Shown here piece by piece: positions 41,778-52,264 of a DNA stretch of 64,000 nt (position 1 is the stretch's first letter; each line of letters starts with the position of its first letter). The notes beneath the pieces are model-generated. The model saw only the letters and a list, made by a program, of their open reading frames with translations. It made no database searches and had not been told where the DNA came from. Where the stretch lies: positions 1 through 64,000 of the forward strand of contig NZ_JAHTKU010000012.1 in NCBI RefSeq assembly GCF_019192965.1, given 5' to 3'. Source of the DNA: Nocardioides daeguensis (lineage in GTDB: Bacteria; Actinomycetota; Actinomycetes; Propionibacteriales; Nocardioidaceae). The translations under genes were made by a program, and so were the position numbers.

Positions 41778-44700
41778 GTGAACCCCCTGCTCCGCGGCGC
41801 GGAGGCGCCCGCGCCGCGCACGCTCGTCGACGTCCTGCGTCGTACGGCGGCAGACCACCCGGACGCGATGGCGCTCGACAGCGGCAACGACACCGTCACC
41901 TACGCCGAGTTCGCGGAGGCGGCCGAGACCGTGGCGATCGAGCTGGCGGAGCTGGGGATCGGGGCGGGCGACAAGGTCGGCGTGCGGCTGCCGTCCGGCA
42001 CCACCGACCTGTACGTCGCGATCATGGGGATCCTGTTCGCCGGCGCGGCCTACGTGCCGGTCGACGCCGACGACCCCGAGGAGCGCGCCCGGCTGGTGTT
42101 CGGCGAGGCGCAGGTCGCCGCGCTGATCGGCGCCGGCCTGGTCATCGAGTCCCGCCGCGAGGCCGCACCGCGTGAGCGCCGTGCCCCCACGCCCGACGAC
42201 GACGCCTGGGTGATCTTCACGTCCGGCTCGACCGGCACCCCCAAGGGCGTCGCCGTCACCCACCGCAACGCCGCGGCCTTCGTCGACGCCGAGGCCGACA
42301 TGTTCCTGCAGGACGCCCCGGTCGGTCCGGCCGACCGGGTGATGGCGGGCCTCAGCGTCGCGTTCGACGCGAGCTGCGAGGAGATGTGGCTGGCGTGGCG
42401 GTACGGCGCCTGTCTGGTCCCCGCGCCCCGCGCCCTGGTCCGCAGCGGCGTCGACGTCGGGCCCTGGCTGACGGCCAACGCGATCACGGTCGTCTCCACC
42501 GTCCCCACCCTGGTCAGCCTGTGGCCCGACGACGCGCTCGAACGGGTCCGCCTGCTCATCCTCGGCGGCGAGGCGCTCCCGCCCGAGCTCGCGGTGCGGC
42601 TGGTCCGCGACGGCCGCGAGGTGTGGAACACCTACGGCCCCACCGAGGCCACGGTCGTCGCGTGCGGAGCGCTCGTCGACGCCGACGGGCCGGTCCGGAT
42701 CGGCCTGCCGCTGGCCGGCTGGGACCTGGTCGTCGTCGACCCGGCCACCGGCGAGCCGGTCGCCGAGGGCGAGCGGGGCGAGCTGATCATCGGCGGCGTC
42801 GGCCTGGCCCGCTACCTCGACCCGGCCAAGGACGCCGAGAAGTACGCACCCATGCCGACACTCGGCTGGGACCGGGCCTACCGCAGCGGCGACATCGTCG
42901 TGAACGATCCCGCCGGCCTGCTCTTCGCCGGCCGCGCCGACGACCAGGTCAAGGTCGGCGGCCGCCGGATCGAGCTCGGCGAGATCGACTCCGCGCTGCT
43001 GGCGCTGCCCGGGGTGAGCGCGGCCGCGGCCGCCGTACGCCGCACCAGCACGGGCAACCAGCTGCTCGTCGGCTACGTCGCCACGACGGCGGAGTACGAC
43101 GGCGCCGCCGCCACCGCCCACCTGCGGGCCACGATGCCCGCCGCTCTCGTGCCCCGGCTCGCCGTCGTCGACGACATCCCGACCCGCACCTCCGGCAAGG
43201 TCGACCGCGACGCGCTGCCCTGGCCGCTGACCACGGCCGACCCCGCCGACGCGGGCCTGCACGGCACGGCCGCCCGGATCGCCGAGGTCTGGCAGAAGGT
43301 GATCGGCGCGGCGCCCGACGGTCCGCGCTCCGACTTCTTCGACCTCGGCGGCGGCAGCCTGACCGCCGCCCAGGTGGTCACCCTGCTGCGTGCCGACCAC
43401 GCCGACCTGACCGTCGCCGACCTCTACGAGAACCCCACGGTCGACGGCCTGGCCGGCTTCCTCGACGGCCTCGAGCCGTCGGTGCGCGCCGAGCAGAGCC
43501 GCAAGGTGAAGCCGATCCCGCCCAAGACCCAGGTCGGCCAGGTGCTGGCGGTCCCGCTGCTGCGGGCGCTCGCCGCGCCGCGGTGGGTCGCCGCGACCCT
43601 CACCCTCGCGCGGCTCGGCCACGACGTCCTCGACGTGGCGTGGCTGCCGGTCGTGCCGTGGTGGGTGCTGGCGCTGCTGCTCGTGGTCTTCGTCAGCCCG
43701 CCGGGTCGGATGTTCGTGGCCGCCAAGCTCGCCCGGGCCGTGCTCGCCGGGGTGAGGCCGGGCGACTACCCGCGCGGCGGCAAGGTGCACCTGCGGATCT
43801 GGGCGGCCGAGCGGCTGGCCGACGAGCTTGGCGCGACCCGGCTCGCCGGGGCGCCGTACATCACCTGGTACGCCCGGCTCCTCGGGGCCAAGGTCGCCCG
43901 CGGCGCGGACCTGCACTCGCTGCCGCCCGTGACCGGGCACCTGACCGTCGGGAAGGGTGCCTCGGTCGAGCCCGAGGTCGACCTCACCGGCTACTGGATC
44001 GACGGCGACACCCTCCACGTCGGCGGCATCCGGATCGGGCGTCGTGCCCGGGTCGGCACCCGCTCCATGCTCTGCCCCGGCGCGGTGGTCGGCGACGACG
44101 CCGAGGTCGCGCCCGGCTCGGCCGTGTTCGGCGAGGTCCCGACGGGCGAGTTCTGGTCCGGCGCGCCGGCGGTGCGGATGAGCCCGGTCGCCCGCGGCCC
44201 GTGGGCCGAGCGTCCCCCGGCGTCGCGTCGCTCGCTGCGCACCTGGGCGGTGACGTACGGCGCCGTGGCCGGCCTGCTGTCCTGCCTGCCCGCGATCGCG
44301 GTGTTGGCGGTCGCCGCGCCCGTCCTGTTGCTGGCCGACCTCGGCGGCACCACGAGCGCGGGCGACGCGGCCGCCGCGCTCGCCCCCTGGCTGCTGCCGG
44401 CCGTGCTGGCGGGCTTCGTGGTCCTCGCCGCGCTGATCCTCGGCACGGTCCGGCTGCTGGCGCTCGGCGTGAAGGCCGGTGCGCACCCGCTGCAGAGCCG
44501 GCCGGCCCTGTGCGTGTGGTCGACGATCCGGGTGCTCGACGAGGCCCGGACCTGGCTGTTCCCGCTCTACAGCTCCCAGCTGACGCCCGGGTGGCTGCGT
44601 CTGCTCGGCGCGCGGATCGGCAAGGACGTCGAGGCCTCGACCGCCCTGATGATCCCCTCGCTCGTCACCGTCAGCGACCAGGCCTTCCTCGCCGACGACA

Positions 44701-45635
44701 CCCTGATCGGCGGCTACGAGCTCGGCGGCGGCTGGCTGCGCGCCGAACGGGTCAAGGTCGGCAAGCGTGCCTTCGTCGGCAACTCGGCGATGGCGGCCCC
44801 CGGTCGCAAGGTGCCGAAGCGCTCGCTCGTCGCCGTGCTCTCCGCTGCTCCCGCCCGCGGGCGGGTCAAGGCCGGCGAGTCCTGGCTCGGCAGCCCGCCA
44901 GCGCCGCTGCGCCGCGCCGCCCAGGGCTCCGCCGACGAGCGGACCTACGCGCCGCCGACCCGGCTCAAGGTCGCCCGGGCCTGCTGGGAGGTCGCCCGGC
45001 TGCTGCCCGTCACCCTCGCCGTGTCCCTCCACCTCGCCGTCGTGCTGGGCAGCCTCGCCGTGTGGGACCGCCACGGGCCCCTGGCCGGCCTGCTCGCCGT
45101 ACCGCTCCTGCTGTGGGCGGCCGGTCTGGTCGCCGCGGTCGTCGCCGTCCTCGCCAAGTGGCTGCTGGTCGGCCGGGTCCGCGCCGGCTCGCACCCGCTG
45201 TGGAGCTCGTTCGTGTGGCGCAACGAGCTCGCCGACACCTTCGTCGAGGTCGTCGCGACGCCGTGGTTCGCCGGGCTCGCGACCGGCTCGCCCCTCATCG
45301 CCCTCTGGTTCCGGGCCATGGGTGCCCAGGTGGGCCGCGGCGTGTGGTGCGAGTCGTACTGGCTGCCCGAGCCCGACCTCGTCGACCTCGGCGACGGCGC
45401 GACCGTCAACCAGGGCAGCGTCGTGCAGACCCACCTCTTCCACGACCGGCTGCTCGCGACCGACACGGTCCGGCTGCGCCGCGGCGCCACCGTCGGCCCC
45501 AACTCGGTCGTGCTCCCTGCCGCGTCGTTGGGCAAGCACGCTACGGTCGGCCCGGTGTCGTTGGTGATGAGGGGTGAGTCCGTGCCGGACAAGACGCGCT
45601 GGATCGGCAACCCCATCGGTCCGTGGGTCGACTGA
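41778..45635 (+). CDS. Pls/PosA-type non-ribosomal peptide synthetase
   Basis: A 1285-residue membrane-bound synthetase resembling epsilon-poly-L-lysine synthetase. The adenylation domain (about 10-500) has IFTSGSTGTPKGVAVTH, GGEALPPELA, NTYGPTEATV, YRSGDIV and PTRTSGKVDRDALP. The thiolation domain carries the phosphopantetheine serine S527 in DFFDLGGGS. The C-terminal half has membrane helices at about 621-645, 825-856, 872-898, 1078-1097 and 1105-1131. These alternate with soluble modules that contain left-handed beta-helix hexapeptide repeats (for example GKGASVEPEVDL) in place of a normal condensation or thioesterase domain. GTG 41778 has GGAGGA at 41765-41770. The amino acid used is unknown. 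Confidence 0.9.
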   Translation: MNPLLRGAEAPAPRTLVDVLRRTAADHPDAMALDSGNDTVTYAEFAEAAETVAIELAELGIGAGDKVGVRLPSGTTDLYVAIMGILFAGAAYVPVDADDPEERARLVFGEAQVAALIGAGLVIESRREAAPRERRAPTPDDDAWVIFTSGSTGTPKGVAVTHRNAAAFVDAEADMFLQDAPVGPADRVMAGLSVAFDASCEEMWLAWRYGACLVPAPRALVRSGVDVGPWLTANAITVVSTVPTLVSLWPDDALERVRLLILGGEALPPELAVRLVRDGREVWNTYGPTEATVVACGALVDADGPVRIGLPLAGWDLVVVDPATGEPVAEGERGELIIGGVGLARYLDPAKDAEKYAPMPTLGWDRAYRSGDIVVNDPAGLLFAGRADDQVKVGGRRIELGEIDSALLALPGVSAAAAAVRRTSTGNQLLVGYVATTAEYDGAAATAHLRATMPAALVPRLAVVDDIPTRTSGKVDRDALPWPLTTADPADAGLHGTAARIAEVWQKVIGAAPDGPRSDFFDLGGGSLTAAQVVTLLRADHADLTVADLYENPTVDGLAGFLDGLEPSVRAEQSRKVKPIPPKTQVGQVLAVPLLRALAAPRWVAATLTLARLGHDVLDVAWLPVVPWWVLALLLVVFVSPPGRMFVAAKLARAVLAGVRPGDYPRGGKVHLRIWAAERLADELGATRLAGAPYITWYARLLGAKVARGADLHSLPPVTGHLTVGKGASVEPEVDLTGYWIDGDTLHVGGIRIGRRARVGTRSMLCPGAVVGDDAEVAPGSAVFGEVPTGEFWSGAPAVRMSPVARGPWAERPPASRRSLRTWAVTYGAVAGLLSCLPAIAVLAVAAPVLLLADLGGTTSAGDAAAALAPWLLPAVLAGFVVLAALILGTVRLLALGVKAGAHPLQSRPALCVWSTIRVLDEARTWLFPLYSSQLTPGWLRLLGARIGKDVEASTALMIPSLVTVSDQAFLADDTLIGGYELGGGWLRAERVKVGKRAFVGNSAMAAPGRKVPKRSLVAVLSAAPARGRVKAGESWLGSPPAPLRRAAQGSADERTYAPPTRLKVARACWEVARLLPVTLAVSLHLAVVLGSLAVWDRHGPLAGLLAVPLLLWAAGLVAAVVAVLAKWLLVGRVRAGSHPLWSSFVWRNELADTFVEVVATPWFAGLATGSPLIALWFRAMGAQVGRGVWCESYWLPEPDLVDLGDGATVNQGSVVQTHLFHDRLLATDTVRLRRGATVGPNSVVLPAASLGKHATVGPVSLVMRGESVPDKTRWIGNPIGPWVD

Positions 45636-45644
45636 GGACCGGTC

Positions 45645-46946
45645 GTGCCGCACCTGCCCACCGCTGACCCTTACCTGCCCGGCCACGGCGACCCGTCGTA
45701 CGCCGTGCGGCACTACGACCTCGACCTCGTCTACGTCCCCGACGGCAACCGCCTCAACGGCACCGCGGTCCTCGACCTCGTCGTGCGCGAGCAGACCGCC
45801 CGCCTCGTCCTCGACCTCGCCCACCTGCGCGCCACAAAGCTGCGCCTGGACGGCGCCCGGGTGAAGAAGTGGTCGGCCCGCGGTCACCGGCTGGTGCTCC
45901 AGCTCGACCGCACCGTCGCCGCCGGCACCGCGCTGCAGCTCACCGTCGTGTACGGCGGCTCGCCCAAGCCGGTGATCGACAAGCACCACGGCGACGCGGG
46001 CTGGGAGGAGCTCGAGGACGGCGTCATCGTCGCCGCCCAGCCCCACGGCGCGCCCACCTGGTTCCCCTGCAACGACCGGCCCGACGACAAGGCGACCTAC
46101 CGGCTCACCCTGGCCGCCCCGGCGGGCTACACGGTCGTCGCCAACGGCAACCTGGTCGCCCACCAGCGCCGCGCGAGCGTCGAGAGCTGGACCTGGGTGA
46201 TGGACCGGCCGATGGCGACCTACCTCGCGACGGTCCAGATCGGCCGCTACACGACCACCCAGCACGACCCCCGCACCCGCACGATCGGGCCGCCGGACGC
46301 CGACCTCGACGGCTCCTTCGACCAGCAGCCCGCGATGCTCGCGTTCTTCGAGCGGGTCTTCGGGCCCTACCCCTTCGACGCCTACGCCGCCGTCGTCACC
46401 GACGACGACCTCGAGATCCCGCTCGAGAGCCAGGGCCTGTCGACCTTCGGCCGCAACTTCTGCTCCTCCGACTGGTCGCACGTGCGGCTGATCGCCCACG
46501 AGCTCGCCCACCAGTGGTACGGCAACGCCGTCACCCTGCGCCAGTGGCAGGACATCTGGCTGCACGAGGGCTTCGCCTGCTACGCCGAGTGGCTGTGGTC
46601 GCAGGAGAGTGGCGGCCCCCGCACCTGCGAGGAGTGGGCCCGCCACCACCACGAGCGGCTCGCCGACCTCGACCAGGACCTGCTGCTCGCCAACCCCGGC
46701 CCGGAGCTGATGTTCGACGACCGCGTCTACAAGCGCGGCGCGCTCACCCTCCACGCCCTGCGCGTGGCCGTCGGCGACGACGCCTTCTTCGCGGTGCTGC
46801 GCGAGTGGGCCGCGGCCCGCGCGGGGGAGTCGGTCACCACCGGCGACTTCCTCGGCTTCGCCTCGGCCCACACCGGCGCCGACGTCGCCGCGCTGCTGCG
46901 CCCGTGGCTGTACGACACCGCGCTGCCGCCGTACCCGGCGGGCTGA
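45645..46946 (+). CDS. M1-family metallopeptidase
   Basis: A 433-residue zinc aminopeptidase of family M1. The zinc site is H285-E286-x-x-H289 (HELAHQWYGN) with E308 (LHEGFACYAEWLW) 18 residues later. The substrate-recognition strand reads EIPLESQG instead of the classical GAMEN, and the tyrosine-bearing YKRGALTLHALR follows. It lacks the C-terminal ERAP1-like domain, so it is the short form, and no signal peptide is visible. It begins 9 bases after the synthetase stop, in the same operon, suggesting that it trims or recycles that enzyme's peptide product (inference). Confidence 0.92.
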   Translation: MPHLPTADPYLPGHGDPSYAVRHYDLDLVYVPDGNRLNGTAVLDLVVREQTARLVLDLAHLRATKLRLDGARVKKWSARGHRLVLQLDRTVAAGTALQLTVVYGGSPKPVIDKHHGDAGWEELEDGVIVAAQPHGAPTWFPCNDRPDDKATYRLTLAAPAGYTVVANGNLVAHQRRASVESWTWVMDRPMATYLATVQIGRYTTTQHDPRTRTIGPPDADLDGSFDQQPAMLAFFERVFGPYPFDAYAAVVTDDDLEIPLESQGLSTFGRNFCSSDWSHVRLIAHELAHQWYGNAVTLRQWQDIWLHEGFACYAEWLWSQESGGPRTCEEWARHHHERLADLDQDLLLANPGPELMFDDRVYKRGALTLHALRVAVGDDAFFAVLREWAAARAGESVTTGDFLGFASAHTGADVAALLRPWLYDTALPPYPAG

Positions 46947-46974
46947 GGTCCTCGCGCGTGCCCGGACGCGAAAC

Positions 46975-47001
46975 GACCCCGGTCACCAGGTGACCGGGGT
47001 C
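46975..47001. terminator. bidirectional terminator between convergent genes
   Basis: Perfect 12-bp inverted repeat GACCCCGGTCAC / GTGACCGGGGTC with a 3-base loop, between the stop of the M1 peptidase and that of citrate synthase. No T-tract on either side. Confidence 0.8.
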
Positions 47002-47020
47002 GAGCGGGGAACGACAGGTG

Positions 47021-48310
<1,290 letters not shown>

Positions 48311-48468
48311 CCTTGCAACCTAGTCGCCCCCCACGCTCCGCCAAAAGGCGGTGTCCCGAAGCGTGAGTCCGGGATCCGGGATTTGCTGGTCGGACGAGGT
48401 CCCCGTAGCCTTGCAGGTCGCGTCTTCTGCCGCTTCGCACGCCGCCCTCCGGGGCAGCGCGGGGCAGA

Positions 48469-48515
48469 CCCGGATCGCCCATGGATCGTCGAGAGACGAG
48501 CGTGCGTGGGCCGGG
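48469..48515 (+). promoter_or_regulatory. nested hairpin in the rplM leader region
   Basis: An inner stem CGTC-GAGA-GACG (48487-48498, GNRA-type tetraloop) lies inside GCCCA/TGGGC (48477-48481 with 48507-48511) and an outer CCCG/CGGG (48469-48472 with 48512-48515). It lies in the 311-base gap between gltA and rplM (48311-48621), where I see no gene. It may be an L13-binding leader for feedback control, but this is untested and matches no leader I recognise. Confidence 0.4.
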
Positions 48516-48621
48516 CTGAGTTCGTCAGGAGGCGTCGCCCGAGCGGCCCACCCGGACCGCGACGGCAACCCGGGCGGCGACCGCCGTACGGGCAACGAAC
48601 TAGCAAGGAAGGGTACGCATC

Positions 48622-49065
48622 ATGCGCACCTACGCTCCGAAGCCCGGCGACGTCGAGCGCGCCTGGCTCGTGATCGACGCGACCGACGTCGTCCTCGGTC
48701 GCCTGGCTGTCACCGCCGCCAACCTGCTGCGCGGCAAGCACAAGGCGATCTTCGCTCCCAACGCCGACACCGGTGACTACGTCATCATCGTCAACGCCGA
48801 GAAGGTGGCCCTGTCCGGCAACAAGCGTGCCGACAAGATGGTCTACCGCCACTCCGGCTTCCCGGGTGGTCTCACCGCGACCCCGATCGGCGAGATCCTC
48901 GACAAGGACGCCCGCAAGGCCGTCGAGAAGGCCGTGTGGGGCATGCTGCCGAAGAACCGCCTCGGCCGGCAGATGATCAAGAAGCTGAAGGTCTACAGCG
49001 GCCCGGCTCACCCCCACCAGGCCCAGAAGGCCGTGCCCTACGAGATCTCCCAGATCTCCCAGTGA
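48622..49065 (+). CDS. rplM: 50S ribosomal protein L13
   Basis: A 147-residue L13. Family blocks are [93 protein letters not shown] and [12 protein letters not shown]. It is an early assembly protein of the large subunit. AAGGAAGGG lies before the ATG at 48622. It is the first gene of the rplM-rpsI operon found in nearly all bacteria. Confidence 0.98.
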   Translation: MRTYAPKPGDVERAWLVIDATDVVLGRLAVTAANLLRGKHKAIFAPNADTGDYVIIVNAEKVALSGNKRADKMVYRHSGFPGGLTATPIGEILDKDARKAVEKAVWGMLPKNRLGRQMIKKLKVYSGPAHPHQAQKAVPYEISQISQ

Positions 49066-49102
49066 CTTCTCGACTGATCTGAACGGACTGAGGACTTTCA
49101 TC

Positions 49103-49603
49103 GTGACTGAGAACACCACCGAGGTCGAGGAGACCTTCGAGACCGACGAGCAGGGTGTCGCCTACACCAGCGAGACCTCCCCGTCGGCCGTCGCCGACGA
49201 CCGCCCCGTCACCGTCGCCCCCGGCGCGGCCACCGGCCGCCGCAAGGAGGCCGTCGCCCGCGTGCGGATCGTGCCCGGCACCGGCAACTGGACCATCAAC
49301 GGCCGGACCATCGACGACTACTTCCCGAACAAGCTGCACCAGCAGGTCGTCAACGAGCCCTTCGCGGCTCTGGGCCTCGAGGGCCGCTTCGACGTGATCG
49401 CCCGCATCCACGGCGGCGGCATCACCGGCCAGGCCGGCGCCCTGCGCCTCGGTGTGGCCCGCTCCCTCAACGGGGTCGACGTCGACGCCTACCGGCCGAC
49501 GCTGAAGAAGGCCGGTCTGCTGACCCGCGACGCCCGTGCGACCGAGCGCAAGAAGGCCGGTCTCAAGAAGGCCCGCAAGGCTCCGCAGTACAGCAAGCGC
49601 TGA
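49103..49603 (+). CDS. rpsI: 30S ribosomal protein S9
   Basis: A 166-residue S9. An acidic, actinobacterial-type N-terminal extension (about 1-45, rich in Glu and Thr) precedes the conserved core [43 protein letters not shown] follows. The C-terminal tail [17 protein letters not shown] reaches the ribosomal P-site tRNA. Start is GTG at 49103, 37 bases after rplM. A strong hairpin follows the stop. Confidence 0.98.
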   Translation: MTENTTEVEETFETDEQGVAYTSETSPSAVADDRPVTVAPGAATGRRKEAVARVRIVPGTGNWTINGRTIDDYFPNKLHQQVVNEPFAALGLEGRFDVIARIHGGGITGQAGALRLGVARSLNGVDVDAYRPTLKKAGLLTRDARATERKKAGLKKARKAPQYSKR

Positions 49604-49620
49604 TCCCACCGGGATCACCA

Positions 49621-49660
49621 GACAGGGCCACGCACCGCAGCCGCGGTCCGTGGCCCTGTC
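49621..49660 (+). terminator. strong hairpin terminator after rpsI
   Basis: 12-bp perfect arms GACAGGGCCACG (49621-49632) and CGTGGCCCTGTC (49649-49660), plus an inner ACCGC/GCGGT stem, form an almost continuous 17-bp helix with a 4-base loop. It closes the ribosomal protein operon. Confidence 0.85.
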
Positions 49661-49708
49661 GTCATTTGCACCGTCATTCGCACCGTCATTCGCACCGTCA
49701 TTCGCACC
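49661..49708. repeat. four tandem 12-bp repeats before glmM
   Basis: GTCATTTGCACC followed by three exact GTCATTCGCACC units, head to tail, start immediately after the rpsI terminator and end 31 bases before glmM. Read in the glmM frame they would encode a repeated Ser-Phe-Ala-Pro, but glmM starts downstream. Copy number is likely to vary between strains. Confidence 0.95.
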
Positions 49709-49739
49709 CGCATCACCAGACCTGTCAGGGGGAGAGCAC

Positions 49740-51095
49740 GTGCCGCGCATCTTCGGGACCGACGGGGTCCGTGGGCTGGCCAACGCCAAGCTGACCGCCG
49801 AGCTGGCGCTCGACCTCGGCAGCGCCGCGGCTCGCGTGCTCGTCGAGCACGGCGGCTACAGCCGCCCGCGGCCGCTGGCCGTCGTGGGCCGGGACACCCG
49901 GATCTCCGGGCAGTTCCTCGAGCACGCGGTCGTCGCGGGGCTGGCCTCCGCCGGGGTCGACGTGCTGCGCCTGCGGGTGCTGCCGACTCCCGGCGTCGCC
50001 TACTTCACCGACGCCCTCGGCGCCGACGTCGGCGTCGTCATCAGCGCCTCCCACAACCCGATGCCCGACAACGGCATCAAGTTCCTGGCCCGCGGTGGTC
50101 TCAAGCTCGACGACGCCCTCGAGCGCGAGATCGAGGCGCTGCTCGGCCAGGACTGGGACCGGCCGACCGGTGCGGCGGTGGGCCGCGTGACGCCGTACGG
50201 CCCCACGGTCAAGGAGTACGTCGACCACCTGGTCCGCACCCTCGACTCGCCGACCGGCAAGCCGCTGGCCGGGCTCAAGCTGGTCCTCGACTGCGCCCAC
50301 GGCGCGGCGAGCGAGGTCGGGCCCCGGGCGCTGAGCGCGGCCGGTGCCGAGGTCGTCACCATCGGCGCCTCGCCCGACGGCCTCAACATCAACGAGGGCT
50401 GCGGCTCCACCCATCTCGGGGTGCTGCAGAAGGCGGTCCTCGAGCACGGCGCCGATGCCGGCTTCGCGGTCGACGGCGACGCCGACCGCTGCCTGGCCGT
50501 CGACCACACCGGCGAGGTCGTCGACGGCGACCAGATCATGGGCATCCTCGCCCTCGCGCTGCGCGAGTCCGGCGGCCTGGTCGACGACACTCTCGTCGCC
50601 ACCGTGATGAGCAACCTCGGGCTCCTGCAGGCGATGGAGCAGGCCGGCATCAAGGTGGTCCAGACCGCCGTGGGCGACCGCTACGTCCTCGACGAGATGC
50701 GCCGCGGTGGCTTCAGCCTCGGCGGTGAGCAGTCCGGCCACGTCATCATGCGCGAGCACGCGACCACCGGCGACGGCATCCTCACCGCGCTCCACCTCGC
50801 CCGCCGGATGGCCACCACGGGCCGCTCCCTGCGCGACCTGGCCGGTGTGATGAACCGCCTCCCGCAGGTGCTCGTCAACGTCGCCGGCGTCGACCGCACC
50901 CGCACCGACGACCCCACCCTGCTCGAGGCCGTCGCCCGCGCCGAGGAGGAGCTCGGCTCGACGGGCCGGGTGCTGCTGCGCCCCTCCGGCACCGAGCCCC
51001 TGGTCCGGGTCATGGTCGAGGCACCCACCGCCGAGCAGGCCGAGGGCGTCGCCCAGCGGCTCGCCGACGTCGTCCGGGAGCGGCTCGCGCTCTGA
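49740..51095 (+). CDS. glmM: phosphoglucosamine mutase
   Basis: A 451-residue mutase interconverting glucosamine 6-phosphate and 1-phosphate for UDP-GlcNAc and cell-wall synthesis. The phosphoserine loop is [16 protein letters not shown] (near 97-112). The metal loop is DGDADRC and the sugar-binding loop GEQSGHVI. The phosphate-binding site is [15 protein letters not shown] near the C-terminus; [10 protein letters not shown] opens the protein. Start GTG 49740 has GGGGGAG upstream; the in-frame region further upstream is the tandem repeat and not coding. It works with GlmS, encoded at 54165. Confidence 0.96.
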   Translation: MPRIFGTDGVRGLANAKLTAELALDLGSAAARVLVEHGGYSRPRPLAVVGRDTRISGQFLEHAVVAGLASAGVDVLRLRVLPTPGVAYFTDALGADVGVVISASHNPMPDNGIKFLARGGLKLDDALEREIEALLGQDWDRPTGAAVGRVTPYGPTVKEYVDHLVRTLDSPTGKPLAGLKLVLDCAHGAASEVGPRALSAAGAEVVTIGASPDGLNINEGCGSTHLGVLQKAVLEHGADAGFAVDGDADRCLAVDHTGEVVDGDQIMGILALALRESGGLVDDTLVATVMSNLGLLQAMEQAGIKVVQTAVGDRYVLDEMRRGGFSLGGEQSGHVIMREHATTGDGILTALHLARRMATTGRSLRDLAGVMNRLPQVLVNVAGVDRTRTDDPTLLEAVARAEEELGSTGRVLLRPSGTEPLVRVMVEAPTAEQAEGVAQRLADVVRERLAL

Positions 51096-51114
51096 CCGCC
51101 GGCGCCCAGCTCGC

Positions 51115-51320
51115 TTGTAACTAAGGGTTACAGCGCGATTTCCGGTGCCGCAGCGCCCTGGGAGTAGCACCAGCACCGAGGTAGTCGCCCGTTTGGGCGG
51201 TACGGCCGACGGTGCACCGCGACAGTCGGCGCCGAAGCCCGAGCACTCATCCACCCGGGCGTTGTGGCTACTGCCCGGGTGCTCTGGCGGCGAAAATGCG
51301 TACGTAACACGTAGTTACAA
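51115..51320. repeat. 206-bp imperfect palindromic (MITE-like) element
   Basis: The ends are a perfect 9-bp inverted repeat, TTGTAACTA (51115-51123) and TAGTTACAA (51312-51320). Aligned without gaps, the first 54 bases match the reverse complement of the last 54 at about 38 positions by eye, and the similarity weakens toward the centre. Each end also holds a smaller palindrome, TGTAAC-N5-GTTACA (51116-51132) and GTAAC-N5-GTTAC (51304-51318), which resembles a repressor operator. The element fills most of the 269-base gap between glmM and the ABC transporter gene. Confidence 0.8.
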
Positions 51321-51364
51321 GGGGTCGGCGGCGCTCGCCCCCGACGCACTGGCAAGGTGTCACC

Positions 51365-52264
51365 ATGAGCGCCCCCTCGCTGGCGATCGACGGGCTCACC
51401 AAGCAGTTCGGTGCGGTCCGCGCGGTCGACGACCTCACGTTCACCGTGCGCCCCGGCGCGGTCACCGCCTTCCTCGGCCCCAACGGCGCGGGGAAGACGA
51501 CCACGCTGCGGATGCTGCTCGGCCTGACCCGGCCCAGTGCCGGCCGGGCGCTGGTCGGCGACCGGGAGTACGCCGCACATCCGCGCCCGGGCCGCGTCGT
51601 CGGGGCCGCGCTGGAGGCGTCGAGCTTCCACCCGGGACGCACCGGCCTGGCCCACCTCGAGGTGTTCGCGCCGCAGGTCGGCGTGTCCCGGACCCGCTGC
51701 CGTCAGGTCCTCGAGGCCGTCGGGCTCGACCACGCCGCCAAGCAGCGGGTCGGTCGCTACTCCCTCGGCATGCGCCAGCGGCTGGCCCTGGCCACCGCCC
51801 TGCTGGCCGACCCGCCGGTCGTCGTCCTCGACGAGCCGACCAACGGGCTCGACCCGGAGGGCATCGTCTGGATCCGGCGGCTGCTGCGCCAGTTCGCCGC
51901 AGAGGGCCGCACCGTGCTGGTCTCCAGCCACCTGCTGCGCGAGGTCGAGGCCAGCGTCGACGAGGTGGTGATCATCGTGCAGGGCCGGCTGCGGCACGCC
52001 TCCTCGCTGGCCGAGCTCCGCGCCCACGCCACCCCCGCGACGTACGTCGCCGGACCCCGGCCCGACGCGCTCGCCGCGCTGGCCGTGGACCGCGGCTGGG
52101 CCACCACCGCCGACGGCGACGGGATCGTCGTCGACCGGGTCAGTGCCGCCGAGGTCGGCGCGGCCGCGTACGCGGCCGGCATCGAGCTGCACGAGCTGGT
52201 CCGCCGCGACGTCGACCTGGAGGCGCTCTTCTTCGAGCTCACCCGGCCGGAGGCAGGTCGATGA
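51365..52264 (+). CDS. ABC-2 type transporter ATPase
   Basis: A 299-residue ATP-binding protein of the drug/lantibiotic exporter class (DrrA/CcmA-like). Walker A GPNGAGKTT is near residues 38-46. The Q-loop region is VVGAALEASSFHPGRTG, the signature YSLGMRQRLALATALL, Walker B VVVLDEPTNGLDPEGI and the switch VSSHLLREVE. The C-terminus has the extra domain typical of exporters. It overlaps the permease gene by ATGA. The substrate is unknown. Its upstream region is occupied by the 206-bp palindromic element. Confidence 0.92.
   Translation: MSAPSLAIDGLTKQFGAVRAVDDLTFTVRPGAVTAFLGPNGAGKTTTLRMLLGLTRPSAGRALVGDREYAAHPRPGRVVGAALEASSFHPGRTGLAHLEVFAPQVGVSRTRCRQVLEAVGLDHAAKQRVGRYSLGMRQRLALATALLADPPVVVLDEPTNGLDPEGIVWIRRLLRQFAAEGRTVLVSSHLLREVEASVDEVVIIVQGRLRHASSLAELRAHATPATYVAGPRPDALAALAVDRGWATTADGDGIVVDRVSAAEVGAAAYAAGIELHELVRRDVDLEALFFELTRPEAGR

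Noticed and set aside
48311..48621. tRNA gene in the longest gene-free gap
   Set aside because: No cloverleaf, no GGTTCGA T-loop and no acceptor-stem pairing found by eye on either strand.
49536..49739. Extension of glmM upstream to include the Ser-Phe-Ala-Pro repeat
   Set aside because: It would run through the rpsI terminator hairpin and the end of rpsI; GlmM proteins start at PRIFGTDG.
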